Positions 9,801 through 12,332 of a stretch of 12,332 nt of DNA are shown piece after piece (position 1 is the stretch's first letter; every line of letters begins with the position of its first letter). A model generated the notes under the pieces. The model was given only the letters and a program-made list of their open reading frames with translations. It made no database searches and was not told the origin of the DNA. The position numbers and the translations under genes are program-made. Source of the stretch: Chloroflexota bacterium (GTDB taxonomy: Bacteria; Chloroflexota; Anaerolineae; UBA3071); the NCBI GenBank assembly GCA_014383605.1, contig JACNHM010000346.1, forward strand, positions 1 to 12,332, read 5' to 3'.

Positions 9801-9885
9801 GTGAGCTGGTAGATCGGTAGATTGGGAAACTGGTAGATTGGTCACCGCACCAGTCTACCAATATACCAGTGTACCAGTCTGCCAA
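9797..9885. repeat. Word-repeat hairpin (CTGGTAGATTGG family)
   Basis: The left arm repeats GGTAGGTGAGCTGGTAGATCGG and CTGGTAGATTGG; the right arm repeats CCAGTCTACC, AATATACCAG and TGTACCAG. CTGGTAGATTGG (9831-9842) pairs with CCAATATACCAG (9859-9870) at 11 of 12 positions. It starts at the stop codon of the ATPase gene and could act as an mRNA 3' end structure, although no T-run follows. Confidence 0.78.
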
Positions 9886-9933
9886 CAACGTCAGCCTCAT
9901 GTCCGGAGCGCGTCAAGCGGCCGCGTATTTCCG

Positions 9934-9942
9934 TGCTACAAT
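9934..9942 (+). promoter_or_regulatory. Candidate extended -10 promoter of the pspA-like gene
   Basis: TGCTACAAT fits the TGn-TATAAT pattern with one change. No good -35 hexamer is seen. It lies 134 bases before the pspA start, after the CTGGTAGATTGG repeat, and a perfect inverted repeat follows at 9951-9966. Confidence 0.4.
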
Positions 9943-9950
9943 GCAGACGA

Positions 9951-9966
9951 ACTTGCACATGCAAGT
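9951..9966. promoter_or_regulatory. Inverted repeat ACTTGCA-CA-TGCAAGT, possible operator
   Basis: Two perfect 7-base arms are separated by two bases, just after the candidate -10 box where transcription would begin. The size and position suit a dimeric repressor site. It is not part of the word-repeat elements on either side. Confidence 0.4.
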
Positions 9967-9972
9967 CCAAAG

Positions 9973-10060
9973 ATGACAAGAAGACCGGCGATAGTGACAA
10001 GTGAAGGTTGTATTCCCCCTTGTCTACTTGTTTCCTTGTCTACTTGTCTACTTCACCTGA
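9973..10060. repeat. Word-repeat hairpin (GACAAGTGAAG / CTTGTCTACTT family)
   Basis: The left arm holds GATGACAAG and GTGACAAGTGAAGG; the right arm repeats CTTGTCTACTTG, CCTTGTCTACTTGTC and TACTTCACC. GACAAGT (9996-10002) pairs exactly with ACTTGTC (10042-10048). The right end touches the pspA ribosome binding site: CTTCA (10051-10055) and TGAAG (10058-10062) form a small hairpin reaching into AGGAGG. Confidence 0.72.
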
Positions 10061-10075
10061 AGGAGGTTACGAACA

Positions 10076-10756
10076 ATGGCATCTCTGTTAGAAAAAGTAG
10101 GCATCCTCATCAAGGCTAACCTGCACGCCATGGTGGATTCGGCACTGCGGCAGAATTCCGTCGCCGTCATTGACCAATACATCCGCCAGATCGAAGACAA
10201 CCTGGAGGACCTGGAAGACGCCGTGGCTACCGTCGGCGGCCAGGTGAAAACCATCAAGCGCAGGCTGGAGGAGTACAAGGCCAAGGCTGCGGAGCTGGAC
10301 AAGAACATTGACCTCTTCTTGCAGGAGGGCAAGGACACTCTGGCCGTAGCGGCCCAGAGCAAGCTCAACTCCACCAGCCGCGCTGCCACCGCCTACCAGG
10401 AGCAGTTCAACAACCTCACCGCCGAGCACCAGAAGCTGATGGACGCTAAGCTGAAGCTGGAAGCCAAGCTGACGACCACCAAGCAGGAGCGGGAGGAGTT
10501 GCAGGCGCTGCTGGACCTGGCACGCTCCAAGGAGATCAGCGTGCGGGCCATCCGCTCGCTGGACGACCTGGTGGGAGCGGGCGACACCGACGTGGCGCGC
10601 CTCGCCGAGGGCCTCCGCTCTCGACTGGACCGGGCCACGGCGGAGATGGAGATGGTCGCCGGCCGGCTGGATAAGCAGATGGACGAGGTGCTGGAACGGC
10701 ACGAGATCGAGTTCCAGCTCACCGAGCGCCGCGAGCGGCTGGGACTGGCCGAGTAG
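10076..10756 (+). CDS. pspA: PspA/IM30 (Vipp1) family membrane-maintenance protein
   Basis: A 226-residue protein of the PspA/IM30 family (ESCRT-III superfamily), which assembles into rings or rods on the inner face of the membrane and protects it under stress. The length matches the family. An N-terminal amphipathic helix (MASLLEKVGILIKANLHAMV) would insert in the lipid surface. Residues about 25-220 are almost wholly charged, heptad-like coiled coil, including DQYIRQIEDNLEDLEDAVAT and AATAYQEQFNNLTAEHQKLM. It lacks the acidic C-terminal extension of Vipp1, so PspA is the closer label. AGGAGG nine bases upstream fixes the start. No pspF or pspBC gene is seen nearby and the promoter looks sigma-70 type, so regulation differs from enterobacteria. 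Confidence 0.92.
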   Translation: MASLLEKVGILIKANLHAMVDSALRQNSVAVIDQYIRQIEDNLEDLEDAVATVGGQVKTIKRRLEEYKAKAAELDKNIDLFLQEGKDTLAVAAQSKLNSTSRAATAYQEQFNNLTAEHQKLMDAKLKLEAKLTTTKQEREELQALLDLARSKEISVRAIRSLDDLVGAGDTDVARLAEGLRSRLDRATAEMEMVAGRLDKQMDEVLERHEIEFQLTERRERLGLAE

Positions 10757-10813
10757 CAAGCTGCGAGGGGCGAAGGTCTGCCGACCGAGCCCCCTTCGGA
10801 CTGCATGCTAGAT

Positions 10814-10868
10814 CGTGTTGCGTGCTGCGTGTTCCGTGTTCGTCACGCATCACGCAACACGCAGCACG
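10814..10868. repeat. Word-repeat hairpin (CGTGTTGCGTG family) before the ybjQ-like gene
   Basis: Two overlapping perfect pairings are possible: CGTGTTGCGTG (10814-10824) with CACGCAACACG (10851-10861), and CGTGCTGCGTGTT (10821-10833) with AACACGCAGCACG (10856-10868). They share bases on both arms, so they exclude each other in part. The element ends 22 bases before the GGAGG of the next gene. Confidence 0.82.
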
Positions 10869-10900
10869 TGCCCGCGCCTGTTCCTGTTCCGGAGGAACCG

Positions 10901-11215
10901 ATGATCATCACCACCACACCTACTGTTGAGGGTCATCCCATCGAAGCATACCTGGGCATCGTCACCGGCGAGGCCATCCTGGGCGCGCACATCGGCCGCG
11001 ACTTCCTGGCCAGCATCACCGACATCGTCGGCGGGCGCTCCAAGGAGTACGAGGAGGAAGTGCGCAAGGCCCGCGAGATCGCCCTGCAGGAGATGGCCGC
11101 TGAGGCCGCCGCCAAAGACGGCAACGCCGTAGTCGGCGTGGACATTGACTACGAGGTCATCCGCCAGGGCATGCTCATGGTCTGCGTCAGCGGCACGGCG
11201 GTGAAGGTTCGCTAG
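10901..11215 (+). CDS. ybjQ: YbjQ/UPF0145 family protein
   Basis: A 104-residue protein matching the small YbjQ (UPF0145, 'heavy-metal-binding') family in length and in its blocks: [20 protein letters not shown] at the N-terminus, then [20 protein letters not shown], the helix [20 protein letters not shown], and [11 protein letters not shown] followed by [13 protein letters not shown]. Characterised structures in the family form pentamers; the cellular role is not established and metal binding is only a family label. The ATG at 10901 is six bases after GGAGG; the reading frame is open further upstream, but that part is the CGTGTTGCGTG repeat and is not family-like. It follows pspA by 144 bases in the same direction and may share its transcript. 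Confidence 0.9.
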   Translation: MIITTTPTVEGHPIEAYLGIVTGEAILGAHIGRDFLASITDIVGGRSKEYEEEVRKAREIALQEMAAEAAAKDGNAVVGVDIDYEVIRQGMLMVCVSGTAVKVR

Positions 11216-11252
11216 ACGCAACAGGTTTCCGAAAACCCATCAGGTCTTCAAC

Positions 11253-11281
11253 TTGACAGACCGCCCCAAATTTTGTATACT
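11253..11281 (+). promoter_or_regulatory. Near-consensus sigma-70 promoter of the toxin-antitoxin-like cluster
   Basis: A perfect TTGACA (11253-11258) is followed at exactly 17 bases by TATACT (11276-11281), a 5 of 6 match. It is the strongest promoter in the window and lies 42 bases before the antitoxin ATG. An intrinsically strong promoter overlapped by an operator is usual for autoregulated antitoxin operons. Confidence 0.8.
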
Positions 11282-11308
11282 TTGTATAACATGTATAAAG
11301 TACACAAA
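11272..11308. promoter_or_regulatory. 37-bp imperfect palindrome overlapping the -10 box, probable antitoxin operator
   Basis: TTTGTATACTTTGTATA (11272-11288) and TGTATAAAGTACACAAA (11292-11308) are reverse complements at 14 of 17 positions around a three-base centre. The left arm also contains the direct repeat TTTGTATA twice, nine bases apart. The palindrome covers the -10 box and the expected start of transcription, so a bound antitoxin would block the polymerase. Confidence 0.7.
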
Positions 11309-11322
11309 GGGAGGGCTGGGAT

Positions 11323-11619
11323 ATGACCAGGACCATTAGTGCCACGGAACTGCGAACCAAAACCAGGGAAATCCGTGATTGGGTGCGCATCAATGGCGAG
11401 CCGGTCATCGTCGAGTACTTCGGCCGGCCAGAATTGATGATCGTGGATGTTCAGCAGGCGGACACGTGGGAACGTTTCCAAGCTGAAGAACGGGAGCGTG
11501 CGCGCCGCTCGCTGCGCCAACTGCTGGATGACATGGCTGAGCGCAATGCCGACGTTCCATTGGAGGAGGTTGAGGCCATAGTCGCCGAAGCGGTAGCAGC
11601 AGTGCGGGCCGAGCGGTAA
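11323..11619 (+). CDS. Phd/YefM-like antitoxin
   Basis: A 98-residue protein. The N-terminal block (MTRTISATELRTKTREIRDW, then VRINGEPVIVEYFGRPELMIVDV) matches the Phd/YefM fold: a helix-strand DNA-binding region with the typical 'GEPVIVE-x-GRP' core. The rest (about 45-98) is acidic and helical, as in the toxin-binding tail of such antitoxins, though longer than many. Antitoxins of this class repress their own operon, which agrees with the palindrome over its promoter. A GGGAGGG segment lies about eight bases before the ATG. Its partner is probably the PIN-like protein two genes on; the small coiled-coil gene between them is unusual for this pairing. Confidence 0.78.
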   Translation: MTRTISATELRTKTREIRDWVRINGEPVIVEYFGRPELMIVDVQQADTWERFQAEERERARRSLRQLLDDMAERNADVPLEEVEAIVAEAVAAVRAER

Positions 11620-11652
11620 TGAATCTGAGGTTGGTTGCGAGAGGTGAAAAGC

Positions 11653-11886
11653 ATGACTTCTGATGTGACACTATCTCTTGAGGAGCAACTCCAATTACTG
11701 AAGGGGCAGGTAGAGCTTTTGGAGAGGGCTCTGAAGCTGGAGAAAAAACGAGAGAAAATAAAGGTGAGGCATCGGCTGACGGTGGAGGAATATCATAAAC
11801 ACCTGGAAGCTACGCGCGGTAAGGTTCTGGATGACACGGAGCCCACCGAATTGATCCGACAGATGCGAATGAAGGAGTACGACTAG
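11653..11886 (+). CDS. Small charged coiled-coil protein, possible second antitoxin component
   Basis: A 77-residue protein that I do not recognise as a named family. Residues about 8-37 form a Leu/Glu/Lys-rich helix (LEEQLQLLKGQVELLERALK) likely to be a coiled coil, followed by the basic KKREKIKVRHRLTVEEYHKH and a short acidic tail. ATG at 11653 is chosen because GAGAGGTG precedes it closely; a TTG at 11635 would add six residues. Its TAG stop overlaps the GTG start of the PIN-like gene by one base (TAGTG), so the two are translationally coupled, the usual arrangement for antitoxin then toxin. It could therefore be the true antitoxin of that gene. Confidence 0.7.
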   Translation: MTSDVTLSLEEQLQLLKGQVELLERALKLEKKREKIKVRHRLTVEEYHKHLEATRGKVLDDTEPTELIRQMRMKEYD

Positions 11887-12320
11887 TGCGTATAGTAGCC
11901 GACAGTAACGTCCTGGTGTACGCCTTGCATGTCCCGACGAACCCTGCTGCCAGGCGTCGTCATGCGAGAGCAGTCACTCTATTCGCCTCTTTCATTAGCG
12001 GTAGCAACGCCCTCTTGGTTCCTTCAACGGTGGTCATCGAAGTAGCTGCGGCCTTATCGAGAATGGTCGGCCGGCAGTTTGCTGAGGTCAACGTCAACGA
12101 TCTCATCTCCGTTGCTAGCGAAATCTATCCCCTGTCTCCTTCCCTCCTGCAAACGTGGCTTCTTTCCCTGGGATCGCAAGGATATCTTCAGGCCTGTCTG
12201 GGCAACGCTCTGGCGCATTCGCGCGTCGCCAAGGACATGGATGTTGATAGCAATGTGCCTGGCTTTACCCCCAAACGCGATGAAGAGTGTATCGGACAAT
12301 ACGATTTTATGGTAAGTTAA
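11886..12320 (+). CDS. PIN-domain-like protein (VapC-type toxin candidate, possibly inactive)
   Basis: A 144-residue protein of VapC size with a GTG start. The N-terminal strand MRIVADSNVLVYAL carries the first PIN aspartate (D6) with the usual N8, and PSTVVIEVAAALSR carries the conserved Glu (E52). PIN ribonucleases normally have a third acid in a 'GxDA' motif near residue 100 and a fourth in a TxD motif some 18 residues on. Here the region reads LGSQGYLQACLGNALAHSRV, with no acid at the third site; D117 or D119 in AKDMDVD might serve as the fourth. The other two frames of this region do not restore a better match, so I see degradation or divergence, not one simple frameshift. Active VapC toxins cleave tRNA or rRNA; activity here is doubtful. 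Confidence 0.65.
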   Translation: MRIVADSNVLVYALHVPTNPAARRRHARAVTLFASFISGSNALLVPSTVVIEVAAALSRMVGRQFAEVNVNDLISVASEIYPLSPSLLQTWLLSLGSQGYLQACLGNALAHSRVAKDMDVDSNVPGFTPKRDEECIGQYDFMVS

Positions 12321-12332
12321 CAACTGAATAGC

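Noticed and set aside
10771..10798. Possible terminator after pspA (CGAAGG ... CCTTCG)
   Set aside because: Only six paired bases around a long loop and no T-run follows.
11619..11663. 14-codon frame starting in the TAATG at the end of the first antitoxin gene
   Set aside because: Too short to be judged, no ribosome binding site of its own and no recognisable motif; it could only matter as a coupling leader.
12079..12315. Alternative frame for the C-terminal half of the PIN-like gene
   Set aside because: Checked for a frameshift that would restore the missing PIN acids; this frame lacks GxDA and TxD motifs as well.

Overview
The window is GC-rich, densely coded bacterial chromosome. I place it tentatively in Chloroflexota (Anaerolineae/Caldilineae-like). 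The reasons are a long SecA with extra inserts, a secreted lipoprotein with a Thr/Pro/Ala-rich linker, an ATPase fused to an OmpR-type winged helix, and many short 'word-repeat' hairpins between genes. This assignment rests on general pattern recognition, not on a marker gene.

Left part, minus strand. Positions 1-72 hold the first 24 codons of a gene that runs off the left edge; it begins with a CxxC pair and may be a transposase or zinc-ribbon protein. Next is an apparent minus-strand operon read from about 5170 down to 207. It contains an FAD-binding subunit of a molybdenum hydroxylase (4281-5135), a CAP/SCP-domain lipoprotein (3491-4264), and a 1065-residue fusion of the [2Fe-2S] and molybdopterin subunits of a xanthine-dehydrogenase-family enzyme (207-3404). 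The two enzyme genes together supply all cofactor domains (2x[2Fe-2S], FAD, Mo-pterin). The lipoprotein between them is an odd neighbour.

Middle, plus strand. secA (5381-8326) is divergent from that operon, and a TATAAT box faces each way in the shared gap. It is followed by a 451-residue P-loop ATPase with a C-terminal OmpR/PhoB-type winged helix (8445-9800), a PspA/IM30 membrane-maintenance protein (10076-10756) and a YbjQ-family protein (10901-11215).

Right part, plus strand. A toxin-antitoxin-like cluster has its own near-consensus promoter (TTGACA-17-TATACT) overlapped by a 37-bp imperfect palindrome. It encodes a Phd/YefM-like antitoxin (11323-11619), a small charged coiled-coil protein (11653-11886) and a PIN-domain-like protein (11886-12320). 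The PIN protein keeps its N-terminal acidic residues but seems to lack the usual third one. Base composition of the last two genes looks lower in GC than the rest.

Most unusual signal. At least seven elements of about 55-95 bp share one design: a short word repeated with variation on one arm and its reverse complement on the other. Each family uses a different word. Five lie in the gaps from secA to ybjQ, and two lie inside the molybdenum hydroxylase gene, where they keep the reading frame and add about 28 and 30 low-complexity residues in linkers between conserved blocks.
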